64,000 nt of DNA from Streptomyces coelicoflavus (GCF_003112555.1 NZ_BEWB01000019.1:107012-171011), one strand, 5' to 3'; positions 16,451 to 24,529 are shown, counted from the stretch's first letter. The notes: generated from the letters alone by a model not told the origin. Numbers and translations are program-made.

Positions 16451-17170
16451 TCACTTCAGGTACGCGTGCAGGGTGCCCGCCCCCGCCAGCATCGACCGCG
16501 TCCGCGCGGTGAGGGCCCGCCCGCGCGCCTCGACCGCCGTCCGCAGCACCTCGCTGCTCCCCGCGCGCCGCAGGTCCTCCAGCACGGGCCGGATCTGCTC
16601 GAAGAGGTGGTGGCTGCGGCGCAGGGTGCGCACCACCCGCGCGTCCCGTACGTCGGCGGGCCCGTACACCCGGTACCCGGTGCCGTGTTCCCGCCCGGGC
16701 ACGAGCAGCCCCGCCGCCTCCCACACCCGCAGCGCGGAGGTCCGTACGCCGACCAGCGCTGCCACCTCGCCGATGCGCAGCCCGTGCGGTCCGTCGCCGG
16801 AACGGGGTGGTGGCGCGTCGGTGTCCCGGCCGGCCAGCGCCTCCAGGGCTTCGCCCGCGACCCGCAGCGCGACCCGCTCCTCGTGCAGCGCGGCGTGCGC
16901 GGCGTCCACCAGCGCGAGGGCACCGGCCACGTCCCCGGCGTGCACCGCCCGCATGACCCGCGTCGCCGTCACCGCCCCGTACCCCGGCTGCAACGCCCGG
17001 TACGCCAGCAGTGCCTCCCGGTGCCGCTCGCCGAACACCCGGTACCCGGCGTCGGTGCGTCCGGCCGGGGGCAGGACACCGGCGTCTTCGTAATTGCGCA
17101 CCTGCTGCGTCGACAGCCCGGCCGCCCGGGCCAGATCGACGGTACGCAGACGACGCTCGCGGTTGCTCAC
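16451..17170 (-). CDS. MerR-family regulator with two MerR DNA-binding domains
   Basis: A 239-residue protein with two separate MerR-type helix-turn-helix units. The first is at about residues 7-52 (VDLARAAGLSTQQVRNYED, then GVLPPAGRTDAGYRVF). The second is at about 130-177 (IGEVAALVGVRTSALRVWEA, then GLLVPGREHGTGYRVYG). A helical segment joins them and a short helical tail follows. Ordinary MerR proteins have one such domain and dimerise through a coiled coil; this one could bind DNA with both halves of one chain. No metal-binding Cys cluster is seen, so metal sensing is unlikely. The gene lies downstream of, and in the same direction as, the hydrolase gene, beyond a terminator. Confidence 0.88.
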   Translation of the reverse strand: MSNRERRLRTVDLARAAGLSTQQVRNYEDAGVLPPAGRTDAGYRVFGERHREALLAYRALQPGYGAVTATRVMRAVHAGDVAGALALVDAAHAALHEERVALRVAGEALEALAGRDTDAPPPRSGDGPHGLRIGEVAALVGVRTSALRVWEAAGLLVPGREHGTGYRVYGPADVRDARVVRTLRRSHHLFEQIRPVLEDLRRAGSSEVLRTAVEARGRALTARTRSMLAGAGTLHAYLK

Positions 17171-17207
17171 CGGGGGCAGCCTATGCGCGGGACCGGGCGG
17201 CCCCGAA

Positions 17208-17246
17208 GGCCCTGGGCCGTGGCGGGGGAAGCCACGGCCCAGGGCC
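17208..17246 (-). terminator. Perfect 16-bp hairpin terminator after the hydrolase gene
   Basis: The arms GGCCCTGGGCCGTGGC (17208-17223) and its exact complement (17231-17246) flank a 7-nt loop, 22 nt beyond the stop of the leftward hydrolase gene. No long T tract follows, as is usual in Streptomyces. Confidence 0.75.
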
Positions 17247-17267
17247 GGTCTGTGGAGGCGGCGGCTG

Positions 17268-18173
17268 TTACCGGGCGTCGGCGACGCGGTCGGTGACGCT
17301 CTGGACGGCCTCGAGGGCGAGGTCGGGGCGGTCGGTGTGGATGTAGTGGCCGCTGCCCTTGGCGGTGGTGAGTTCGGCGGCGGTGGAGAGCTGCCGCCAC
17401 TCCTGCTGGCCCTTGGCCCACATCTTCTCCAGGGCGGGACCGTACTCCGGGACCGCGGCGTACTGGGACTCGTGCTTGAGGATCTCGACGGGGATGTCCC
17501 CGGCGGAGTGGACCGGGCCGTCGGCGATGACGAACTGCTCCGGGTTCTGGCCCTCGTTGGCCGCGAGCGCGCCGTCCCGGACCTGGGTCGCCGGGCCGGT
17601 GGCGTCGGCGGGGATGGTGCGCTTCATGTCGCGGGTGAGGTGGGGGACGGTGGCGTCCAGGAGGACCAGGCCCTTGACGCGGTCGGTGTGGTCGGGGGTG
17701 TAGCGGGCGGCGATGTAGCCGCCCAGGGAGTGGCCGGCCAGGACGACGGGGCGGTCGCCCGCGAGGTGGTCGAGGAGCGCGGTGAGCAGGACGCTGGTGT
17801 CGTTCACGGTCTGCAGTTCGTCCTTGGCGGGCTTGTCGCTCCTGCCCTCGCCGAGGCGGTCGTAGGAGCAGACCCGGTCCGTCTTGCTCAGGGACTTCTG
17901 CAGGGCGGCCATGTTGTCCAGGCCCTCGCCGCCGCCCGCCATCAGCATCACCAGCGGCCGGTCCGCGTCCCAGTGGCCGGAGCAGGAGACGTTGACCTTG
18001 TGGCCGTCGGCGTCGATCTTCTTCGTGCCGGTGAAGGAGGCTCCCGCGGAGGCGGTGGTGTCCTTCGCGTCGGAGTCGTCCTTGCCGTACTCCTCGTTCA
18101 GGACGAGTCCCGCGCCGGCCACGGCGCAGACGACGGCGATCGCGGCGGTCGCCTTGGCGAGGGTGCGGAACAT
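17268..18173 (-). CDS. Secreted or membrane-anchored alpha/beta hydrolase
   Basis: A 301-residue protein. ATG 18173 follows CTGGAGG and gives an N-terminal hydrophobic helix (about 6-24, KATAAIAVVCAVAGAGLVL) that acts as signal peptide or anchor. The mature part is an alpha/beta hydrolase: oxyanion segment MLMAGGGEGLDN, SYDRLGEGRSDKP, nucleophile elbow GHSLGG (Ser about 142), a catalytic Asp probably in the VLLDATV region or later, and a C-terminal His in GSGHYIHTDRP. The substrate is unknown. The next gene upstream in the same direction is a TetR regulator 181 nt away, which may control it. Confidence 0.87.
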   Translation of the reverse strand: MFRTLAKATAAIAVVCAVAGAGLVLNEEYGKDDSDAKDTTASAGASFTGTKKIDADGHKVNVSCSGHWDADRPLVMLMAGGGEGLDNMAALQKSLSKTDRVCSYDRLGEGRSDKPAKDELQTVNDTSVLLTALLDHLAGDRPVVLAGHSLGGYIAARYTPDHTDRVKGLVLLDATVPHLTRDMKRTIPADATGPATQVRDGALAANEGQNPEQFVIADGPVHSAGDIPVEILKHESQYAAVPEYGPALEKMWAKGQQEWRQLSTAAELTTAKGSGHYIHTDRPDLALEAVQSVTDRVADAR

Positions 18174-18354
18174 GGGGGGCCTCCAGCGGGCAAGGGTGGG
18201 GTGGGGACGCGGTGTTGGGGGGTTCTTCCGGTCGGCCTGCGGTGCTCGGCGACTGATGAAGACTCTATGGATCCACCGGTCCCGGATCGTCACCCCGCGG
18301 TGGACACCTGCCCGTAGCTCCCTCGGGGGACAGCCCCGCCGTCCCGCGCGGCCC

Positions 18355-18957
18355 CTACGCCCCGTCCGCGCTGATCGACCGCCAGATCCGCTCCGGCAGG
18401 ATGCGCGCCGCCTCGTCCAGGTCGACGTCCCGGACCCCGGACAGCCGGCGCCGGGCCACGGCCACGACCGGGCCCAGGACCAGGCTCTCCAGCAACGGCA
18501 TCGGCAGCGGGGCCACTTCACCCGCGTCGATGCGGGGCTGGATCCACCGGGACATCGCCGAGACGGTCGGCTGCTGCGCGTCCCGTATCTCCCGGCCCCG
18601 TGCCAGCAGGCGCCGGTCGGCGCTCGGGGAGTGCACGAGGAGGGCCGCGCCGGGGTGGTCGCGGACGAAGGCGAGGTAGGCCCCGACCACCGCCCGGATT
18701 CCCTCGCGGGCGGTCTCGGCGCCGGTCAGCGCGGTGACCAGCTGCTCCAGGAGGCGTCCGGTCCAGCGCTCGGTGAGTGCGGTGAGCAGGCCGTCGAGGC
18801 TGCCGAAGTGGTGGTACAGGCTGCCGAGGCTGACCCCGCTGGTGCGGGTGACGGCGGTGACGGTGACGCCCTGTTCGCCCGACTGCGTGTAGAGCCGGAG
18901 GGCGGCGTCCAGGAGGAGGTCGGAGGTGACCTCGCCGCGGTGTTGTTTGGGGCTCAT
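18355..18957 (-). CDS. TetR-family transcriptional regulator
   Basis: A 200-residue regulator starting ATG 18957 (MSPKQHRGEVTS). The N-terminal helix-turn-helix is clear: LLLDAALRLYTQSGEQGVTV, then TSGVSLGSLYHHFGSLDGLL (about 33-52). The C-terminal helical half should bind a small ligand. It lies between a hydrolase gene downstream on the same strand and a divergent kinase gene. The intergenic region contains two copies of TTTTCTAGAA just upstream of the start, a likely self-regulating site. Confidence 0.9.
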   Translation of the reverse strand: MSPKQHRGEVTSDLLLDAALRLYTQSGEQGVTVTAVTRTSGVSLGSLYHHFGSLDGLLTALTERWTGRLLEQLVTALTGAETAREGIRAVVGAYLAFVRDHPGAALLVHSPSADRRLLARGREIRDAQQPTVSAMSRWIQPRIDAGEVAPLPMPLLESLVLGPVVAVARRRLSGVRDVDLDEAARILPERIWRSISADGA

Positions 18958-18981
18958 GGGCAGGCGCGCTCTCGTTTCCCG

Positions 18982-19004
18982 TTTTCTAGAACAATTTTCT
19001 AGAA
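18982..19004. promoter_or_regulatory. Twin TTTTCTAGAA sites, candidate TetR operator
   Basis: Two copies of TTTTCTAGAA (18982-18991 and 18995-19004) repeat at 13-bp spacing; each contains the palindrome TTCTAGAA. They lie 25-47 nt upstream of the TetR start and in the shared region with the kinase gene on the other strand. AT-rich palindromes are rare here, which supports a protein-binding role. Confidence 0.5.
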
Positions 19005-19135
19005 GCTCCTTCCAATCCTAGGTCCGTCTGACTCAGACTGTCCCCTGCGGGACGCGCGAGTCCGCCCGGACTTCGGAGGGGAGCGGGCGGGCCGCGGGTC
19101 CCCGTCCGTCGGGACAACGGGGAGACGAGGCTGAC

Positions 19136-21013
19136 GTGTTGGAGCTGGACGGCAGCGGGGCGGATCCGCTGGGGGACGGGGACCCGCGGTGGATCGGGCC
19201 GATCCCGCTGATCGGACGCCTCGGTGCCGGCGGCATGGGCCGTGTGTATCTCGGCGTCCACGAGGGCCGGTACGCGGCCGTCAAGCAACTCCTGCCCTCG
19301 GTCGTCGCCGAGGACGAGGACTTCCTGCGCCGCTTCGGGCACGAGCTGGACAACCTCGCCCGCTTACCCGGGGAGGCGACCGCGCCGCTGCTCGCGGGGG
19401 ACCGGGAGGCCCGCCCGCCCTGGTTCGCCACCGCCTACGTGCCCGGCCTCACCCTGACCGAGGCGCTGGAGCTCCACGGCGGCCCGCTGCCCGCCGGTGC
19501 GCTGTGGCTGCTGCTGCGGGAGGCCGCCAAGGGGCTGGCGGCGGTGCACGCGCTGGACATGGTGCACCGCGACCTGAAGCCGTCCAACGTGATGCTGACG
19601 CTGGAGGGTCTGACCCTCATCGACTTCGGGGTCGCCCGGGCCGCGGAGCAGAGCCGGCTGACGAGGACGGGCATGGTGGTGGGCACGCCCGCCTACATGT
19701 CGCCGGAGCAGGCCTCCGGGAGACGGGCGTCCAGTGGAGCCGTGGACGTCTTCGCGCTGGGTTCGGTGCTGGCGTACGCGGCCGCGGGGCGGCCGCCCTT
19801 CGGTGACGAGTCGGGGCACGCGGTGCTGTACCGCATCGTGCACGAGGAGCCGGATCTCGGGCCGTTGCGGGAGCTGGATCCGGAACTGGCCGACGTGGTC
19901 GCGTCCTGTCTGGACAAGGACCACGAGGGGCGGCCCACCGCCGCCGAACTGCTCGTGACCGCCGAACGGCACGGACCGTACGAGCCGCCGCTGTGGCCGG
20001 CGGCCCTCACCGAGCGGCTGGCCGAACGGGCCGCCTTCGCAGGAACGTTGCCGCGGGCGGCGGACCTTCCCGCGCCCGAACCCGAACCCGAAGCCCCGGT
20101 GTCCGGGGGCACGGGTCCCGCACGGCGTGGGAACCGGCGCCGTAACCGTGTCTTCCTCGGTGTCGTCCCGATCGTGGTGGCTACGGGGACGACCCTCGCC
20201 TTCCAGCTCCTGCCGTACACCTCCGGCCCCGACGAGGCGGAGGCGGGCACCGCCCCGTCCCCGTCCGTCTCGGCGGCCCTGGATCCGACGGGTTCGCCCC
20301 CGGCGTCGGCGCGGGGCGGGCCGACCCCGAGCCCGGCCCCGTCGGACAGCGGGACCGGCAAGGCCGGGGACGACGGAGCGGACGGCCACGGCGGCGAGGA
20401 CGGCAAGGACGGCAAGGACGGCGCGAGCGGCAAGAGTGCCGGAGACGGCGACAGCGACGGCGGGGGAGCGGACCGGGCCGGCGGCACGGGTGCCGGTGAC
20501 GAAGACTCGTCCAGCGGCTCCGGCAGCGGCTCGGGAAGCGGCTCGTCCGGTGATTCCGGCGGGGCCGGGGACCCGCCCGGTTCCGGCGGATCGTCCGAGT
20601 CGGGCGGCTCGTCGTCCGGCGACGGTTCCGGAGGCGCCGGCACACCCTCTTCGGGTCCGTTCACCCTCAAGAACGGCGAGAACGGCAAGTGCCTCACCCA
20701 GGTCTACGGAGCGGCCGACGACGGCTCCTGCGGCAGCTCGACCGCGACCTGGAGCTTCCGGAGCGCGGCGGACGGCGCGGTCAAGGTCGTCAACGCGTCC
20801 ACGGGGGCCTGCCTGAGCGCGAACATGATGGGCCAGTCCGTCGCCACCGTCGACTGCGGCTCCTTCGGCAACGCCCACCTGTGGCGTCCCGGCTCCGGGG
20901 GCAGCCTGACGAGTGTCTTCAACGACGGCTGCCTCGACCTGGCCTTCGGTGGCGGGGTCTCCTCGCAGCCCTGCCGGTCGGGAACGGCCTCGCAACGCTG
21001 GACGCGGACCTAG
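19136..21013 (+). CDS. Membrane Ser/Thr protein kinase with ricin-type lectin ectodomain (kinase 3)
   Basis: A 625-residue kinase. GTG 19136 follows GGGGAGACGAGG. Kinase domain about 21-275 with GAGGMG, AAVKQLL, HRDLKPSN (about 143) and IDFGVAR. A single helix (about 335-360) is followed by a long Gly/Ser/Asp low-complexity linker (about 365-500), then a C-terminal domain (about 503-625) with three Cys-containing repeats and a final SQRWT, the QxW motif of ricin B-type (beta-trefoil) carbohydrate-binding domains. A role in sensing cell-wall or extracellular sugars is inferred. It is very similar to kinase 5. The stop shares the bases CTAG with the stop of the convergent LysR gene. Confidence 0.88.
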   Translation: MLELDGSGADPLGDGDPRWIGPIPLIGRLGAGGMGRVYLGVHEGRYAAVKQLLPSVVAEDEDFLRRFGHELDNLARLPGEATAPLLAGDREARPPWFATAYVPGLTLTEALELHGGPLPAGALWLLLREAAKGLAAVHALDMVHRDLKPSNVMLTLEGLTLIDFGVARAAEQSRLTRTGMVVGTPAYMSPEQASGRRASSGAVDVFALGSVLAYAAAGRPPFGDESGHAVLYRIVHEEPDLGPLRELDPELADVVASCLDKDHEGRPTAAELLVTAERHGPYEPPLWPAALTERLAERAAFAGTLPRAADLPAPEPEPEAPVSGGTGPARRGNRRRNRVFLGVVPIVVATGTTLAFQLLPYTSGPDEAEAGTAPSPSVSAALDPTGSPPASARGGPTPSPAPSDSGTGKAGDDGADGHGGEDGKDGKDGASGKSAGDGDSDGGGADRAGGTGAGDEDSSSGSGSGSGSGSSGDSGGAGDPPGSGGSSESGGSSSGDGSGGAGTPSSGPFTLKNGENGKCLTQVYGAADDGSCGSSTATWSFRSAADGAVKVVNASTGACLSANMMGQSVATVDCGSFGNAHLWRPGSGGSLTSVFNDGCLDLAFGGGVSSQPCRSGTASQRWTRT

Positions 21014-21891
21014 GGAGTGTCGTACACGGCGACCGCGAGCCTGACGAACGAGCGGATCAGCGGGTTCGGGTCGGTCCGGGGCCAGGCCACGACCACGGGG
21101 CTCGGCGGCAGGCCCGTCAGCGGGACCACGGTGAGCCCCTCCGCGGGCACGTGGTCGGCGAGGGTCATGCCGACCGTGCCGTTCCACAGCACGACCTGCT
21201 GACACTCCCGCACGGTGCGCACCACCGGCCCGGGCCGCGGCTCCCCGCCGTTCCAGTACGCCTGCCACAGCGGGTCCGTGCCCTCCGGGAAGCGGAACCA
21301 GCGGCGGTCGGCCAGCTCGACCGGCGTCAGGCTCGCCCGGCCGGCCAGCGGATCGTCGGCGCGCAGCAGGGCGCCCACCGGGTCGGCGCGCAACGTCCGC
21401 GTGGTCAGGCCGGTCGGGTCGAAGGGGCCGCGGGTGAGGGCCACGTCGACCAGTCCGGCGTGCAGCCCGCAGGTGGGGTCGGTCAGGTCGGTCTCGCGGA
21501 CGGTGACCTCGACGTGCGGGTGGTGCCGGCGGTAGGCGTCCGCCAGCCGGACCACGTCCGGGTCGGTGCTGTCGCCGAGGATGCCGACGGTGAGGGTCGC
21601 GGCACCGGCCGCGGCCGCCACGCGAGCGGGCACGCGTGCGGCCCGGTCGAGCAGGGTGCGCGCCTCGTCGAGCAGCACCGCGCCTGCCCCGGTGAGGGTG
21701 ACGCCCGCGGAGGTGCGGTGGAACAGCGTGGCGCCGAGGTCCGCCTCCAGTGCCCTGATCGCCCGGCTCAGCGGCGGCTGGCTCATGTGCAGGCGGACGG
21801 CCGCCCGGCCGAAGTGGAGTTCCTCGGCGACCGCCACGAAGTAGCGCAGCGTCCGCAGCTCGAGCCGGTCCATCCGGTTCACCCGGTCCAT
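21010..21891 (-). CDS. LysR-family transcriptional regulator
   Basis: About 293 residues (from ATG 21891; ATG 21873 is a plausible shorter start). The N-terminal winged helix is typical: LRTLRYFVAVAEELHFGRAA, then LHMSQPPLSRAIRALEADLG (about 34-53) and LFHRTSAGVTLTGAG. The C-terminal periplasmic-binding-protein-like half should bind an effector. It is divergent from a cupin and DoxX-like pair, with an inverted repeat in the 80-nt gap, the normal layout for a LysR regulator and its target. It ends tail to tail with kinase 3. Confidence 0.93.
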   Translation of the reverse strand: MDRVNRMDRLELRTLRYFVAVAEELHFGRAAVRLHMSQPPLSRAIRALEADLGATLFHRTSAGVTLTGAGAVLLDEARTLLDRAARVPARVAAAAGAATLTVGILGDSTDPDVVRLADAYRRHHPHVEVTVRETDLTDPTCGLHAGLVDVALTRGPFDPTGLTTRTLRADPVGALLRADDPLAGRASLTPVELADRRWFRFPEGTDPLWQAYWNGGEPRPGPVVRTVRECQQVVLWNGTVGMTLADHVPAEGLTVVPLTGLPPSPVVVAWPRTDPNPLIRSFVRLAVAVYDTP

Positions 21892-21898
21892 CCTGCGA

Positions 21899-21917
21899 CG
21901 ATACCCGCGCGGTATCG
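21899..21917. promoter_or_regulatory. Inverted repeat CGATACC-N5-GGTATCG, candidate LysR site
   Basis: Perfect 7-bp arms separated by CGCGC lie in the short gap between the divergent LysR and cupin genes. Size and shape fit the T-N11-A type site of LysR proteins (ATACC-N5-GGTAT). Its location next to the LysR start suggests autoregulation and control of the cupin pair. Confidence 0.55.
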
Positions 21918-21971
21918 AGGGTGCGGAACGGGTCTTGGACGCTCCCAGTGCCCCGGCGGTGGAATCGGGGC

Positions 21972-22571
21972 ATGAGCGACGAACCGCGGAACGACGAGAA
22001 CAGCGAGAGCAACGAGAACGACGAGAACGGCGGGAACAGCGAGAACGACGAGAACGGCGAGAACAGCGCGACGGGCGCCGACCCCGCCGTGTCGGTGGTC
22101 GGCCCGGGAGACGGCGAGACGATCCTCCTCGGCACCACCCGCATGCGCGTCCTGGAGGACGGCAGCCACACCGGCCACCGCCTCGGCATGGCCGAGTCCG
22201 TACTCGCCCCGCACACCCCCGGGCCGCCCCAGCACCGTCACGCCCGGCACGACGAGGGCTTCTACGTCATCTCGGGCACGGTGCGGTTCACCGTGGGGGA
22301 CGAGGACATCGACGCGACGGCGGGCACGCTCGTGATGGTCCCGCCCGGCGCGCCGCACACCTTCGCCAACACCACCGGCGAACCGGCCCGCATGCTCAGC
22401 ACGTTCACCCCCGACCTGTACGTCCAGTACTTCCGGGACCTGGAGGAGCTGTACGCCGGCGGCCGCACCCCGACTCCGCAGGAGAGCCTCGGGACGATGA
22501 GCCGCTACGCGACCGAACCCGCCACCGACTTCGCCCCCCGGCCCACGCCGGCCCGGGGGACCGGGTCGTGA
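21972..22571 (+). CDS. Cupin-domain protein
   Basis: A 199-residue protein. ATG 21972 begins an odd N-terminal tail (to about residue 35) made almost wholly of Asn, Glu, Asp, Ser and Gly from tandem near-repeats. The cupin barrel follows, with motif 1 HRHARHDEGFYVISG (His-x-His, Glu and Gly in place) and motif 2 PPGAPHTFAN with its His, so a metal site is likely intact. Function is unknown; such small cupins can be dioxygenases, isomerases or sensors. The gene overlaps the DoxX-like gene by 4 nt and is divergent from the LysR gene, which probably controls it. Confidence 0.85.
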   Translation: MSDEPRNDENSESNENDENGGNSENDENGENSATGADPAVSVVGPGDGETILLGTTRMRVLEDGSHTGHRLGMAESVLAPHTPGPPQHRHARHDEGFYVISGTVRFTVGDEDIDATAGTLVMVPPGAPHTFANTTGEPARMLSTFTPDLYVQYFRDLEELYAGGRTPTPQESLGTMSRYATEPATDFAPRPTPARGTGS

Positions 22572-22930
22572 ACGTCGCGTACTGGATCGCCGCCGGGCTC
22601 CTCGCCGCCTTCTACCTCTACGGCGGCGCGGTGAAGGCGGTGCGCGGCCGGGACGCGCTGCGGCCGATGATGGCCTGGGTGGACAGCGTGCCGATGCCCG
22701 CCGTCCGCACCATCGGCGTGGTCGAGCTGCTCGGCGCGGCCGGGCTGGTCCTCCCGCCGCTGACCGGCGTCGCGCCCGGGCTGGCCCCGGCCGCGGCCGT
22801 CGGGTTCGTGGTCCTCCAGATCGGCGCGACCGGGGTCCACCTGCGTCTCGGGGACCGGCAGGTCGCCCTCAACCTCACCCTCCTGGTCACCGCCGCCGTC
22901 ACCGTCTGGCTCGCCGTGGCCCGGCCGTGA
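22568..22930 (+). CDS. DoxX-like small membrane protein
   Basis: A 120-residue protein with four predicted helices (about 4-20, 45-62, 70-88, 98-116), containing the family-like segments YLYGGAVKAVR and VVELLGAAGLVLPP. The GTG start is fixed by its GTGA overlap with the cupin stop. DoxX-like proteins are linked to redox or quinone chemistry in membranes, but no function is certain. It ends 15 nt before the convergent WYL regulator gene. Confidence 0.8.
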   Translation: MNVAYWIAAGLLAAFYLYGGAVKAVRGRDALRPMMAWVDSVPMPAVRTIGVVELLGAAGLVLPPLTGVAPGLAPAAAVGFVVLQIGATGVHLRLGDRQVALNLTLLVTAAVTVWLAVARP

Positions 22931-22944
22931 CCCGGCGTCCGCCG

Positions 22945-23955
22945 TCAGTCGCGCGGCGGCGGAGTGCCCCGGGCCGCGTCCATCAGCCGGCCCGCGAGGT
23001 CCGCGACGAGACCGCGCAGCTCGTCCGGCCGCTCGACGGCGAAGGGGCGGTCCAGCGACGCGAGGAGGCCCGGCAGCCAGTCGAGCCGTTCGGCCCGGAT
23101 CTCGACCCGGCACCATCCCCCGCCCTCGCCCTCGCCCTCGCCCTCGCCCTCTCCGTCCGCATCGGCGACGACGGCCACGCTGCCCGGCAGCAGGGCGCGG
23201 ATCTCCTCGGCCGTTCCCCGGACCCGCACCGTGACCTCGTGCCGGTAGGGCGCGGTGGCCAGGGCCGTCAGTACGCGCTCCGCCGGACCGGGCCCCGGCG
23301 GCGGTTCGAAGGTGCCGGGCAGGACCCGCGCGCCGTCGATGCGGTCGAGGCGGAACGTCCGGTCCGCCCCGACCGAGAGGTCCCTGCCCGTCACGTACCA
23401 CCGGCCCGCGTGCGCGACGAGCCCGTACGGGTACACGGTGCGTTCGCCGCTCCCACCGCGCCCGCCGGTGTAGCGGATCGCCAGCGGCCGGTGATGGCGA
23501 ACGGCGTCCGCGACCGGGAGCAGCACGGCGGCCTCCGGGGCGGCGGACCCGGCGGGGGCGGCCGTGAAGGTGAGGGAGTCCAGCACCGCGTCCAGGCGGT
23601 GGCGCAGCCGCTCCGGCAGCACCCGCCGGACCTTCGCCGCCGCCGTCTCGCCCGCCGTGCCCGCCGCCGCCGTGATCCCCGTCCGCCGGCCCGCGACCAG
23701 GCCGAGGAGTACGGCCAGCGCCTCGTCGTCGCTCAGCATCAGCGGGGGCATGCGGTGGCCGGGAGCCAGCCGGTAGCCGCCGTAGCGGCCGCGCACCGAC
23801 TCCACGGGGACGTCGAGGTCGACGAGGTGGTCGACGTACCGGCGCACCGTGCGCTCCGCGACGCCGAGCCGCTCGGCCAGTTCGGCCACGGTCCGCACAC
23901 CGCCCGCCTGGAGCAGTTCGAGCAGGGTCAGCACACGGGAGACGGGACGCGACAT
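22945..23955 (-). CDS. WYL-domain transcriptional regulator (YafY/DeoR type)
   Basis: About 336 residues from ATG 23955. The N-terminal DeoR-type winged helix (residues 1-55) contains TVAELAERLGVAERTVRRYV and the YGGYRLAPG wing. The middle carries a WYL domain, which binds nucleic-acid or small ligands in related proteins (RYTGGRG, RTVYPYGLVAHAGRWYVTGRD, FRLDRIDG), followed by a WCX-type C-terminus. A Gly-Glu repeat (about 266-278) interrupts the last part and is encoded by a hexanucleotide repeat. It is divergent from a VOC protein gene across a palindromic region and probably controls it and itself. Confidence 0.92.
   Translation of the reverse strand: MSRPVSRVLTLLELLQAGGVRTVAELAERLGVAERTVRRYVDHLVDLDVPVESVRGRYGGYRLAPGHRMPPLMLSDDEALAVLLGLVAGRRTGITAAAGTAGETAAAKVRRVLPERLRHRLDAVLDSLTFTAAPAGSAAPEAAVLLPVADAVRHHRPLAIRYTGGRGGSGERTVYPYGLVAHAGRWYVTGRDLSVGADRTFRLDRIDGARVLPGTFEPPPGPGPAERVLTALATAPYRHEVTVRVRGTAEEIRALLPGSVAVVADADGEGEGEGEGEGGGWCRVEIRAERLDWLPGLLASLDRPFAVERPDELRGLVADLAGRLMDAARGTPPPRD
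23121..23150. repeat. Five tandem copies of CGCCCT inside the WYL regulator gene
   Basis: Five perfect hexanucleotide copies encode the alternating Gly-Glu run in the regulator. Because the unit is 6 nt, copy-number change keeps the frame, so slippage would vary linker length without breaking the gene. Confidence 0.85.
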
Positions 23956-23974
23956 GGCCCCAAGTCTGCCGCCG

Positions 23975-23999
23975 ATACCGGCCGGATTGTGACCGGTAT
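23975..23999. promoter_or_regulatory. Inverted repeat ATACCGG-N11-CCGGTAT, candidate WYL regulator site
   Basis: Perfect 7-bp arms at 23975-23981 and 23993-23999 lie in the 107-nt gap between the divergent WYL and VOC genes, beside the WYL start. The spacing (18 nt centre to centre) fits binding by a dimer on one DNA face. Confidence 0.5.
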
Positions 24000-24062
24000 T
24001 GCTCCTAGCGTGAGGCCAACGCAGGACGCCGGTAGGCACTGATCAGCCCCAGGAGGCACCCC

Positions 24063-24470
24063 ATGAACCTCGTCTCGCTCCGCGTCATCACGGACGACGT
24101 CGCCCGTCTCGTCGGCTTCTACGAGCGCGCCACCGGCCTGCGCGCGACCTGGGCCACCGAGGACTTCGCGGAACTGCGCACCCCGTCCGGGACGCTCGCG
24201 ATCGGCAGCACCCGCACCGTGCCGCTCTTCGCCCCCGGCTCGGCCCACCCGGCCGACAACCGCAGCGTGATCATCGAGTTCCTCGTCGACGACGTGGACG
24301 CCGTGCACCGCAACCTGACCGGGTTCGTCGGGGAGTTCGTCAAGGAGCCCACGACCATGCCCTGGGGCAACCGTGCGCTCCTCTTCCGCGACCCGGACGG
24401 CAACCTGGTCAACTTCTTCACGCCCGTCACCCCGGCCGCCGTCGAGAAGTTCGCCGACGTCGCCCGCTGA
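24063..24470 (+). CDS. VOC-superfamily (glyoxalase/dioxygenase-like) protein
   Basis: A 135-residue protein with the paired beta-alpha-beta-beta-beta pattern of the vicinal oxygen chelate fold: an opening strand LVSLRVITDDVARLVGFYER and the C-terminal ALLFRDPDGNLVNFF, which matches the family ending with a metal-ligand position. Good ribosome-binding site (CAGGAGG). Substrate unknown; bleomycin-resistance-like or glyoxalase-like activity are possible. It is divergent from the WYL regulator, a pairing often seen when the regulator controls the enzyme. Confidence 0.87.
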   Translation: MNLVSLRVITDDVARLVGFYERATGLRATWATEDFAELRTPSGTLAIGSTRTVPLFAPGSAHPADNRSVIIEFLVDDVDAVHRNLTGFVGEFVKEPTTMPWGNRALLFRDPDGNLVNFFTPVTPAAVEKFADVAR

Positions 24471-24529
24471 CGGCCCCCCTATGCTGGACCCGCCCGCAGG
24501 GGCGAGGAACCGCACGCCGGGAGGGATCT

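Noticed and set aside
14431..16512. 693-codon open frame on the plus strand over the condensation gene
   Set aside because: The minus strand encodes a coherent condensation fold with conserved motif; the plus frame is Arg/Pro/Gly-rich shadow.
19364..22216. 950-codon open frame on the minus strand under kinase 3
   Set aside because: It spans parts of three real genes and reads as low-complexity Arg/Gly/Pro sequence; shadow frame.
23121..23150. Short tandem repeat considered as a CRISPR or origin element
   Set aside because: The units are contiguous, 6 bp long and in frame inside a gene, with no spacers.
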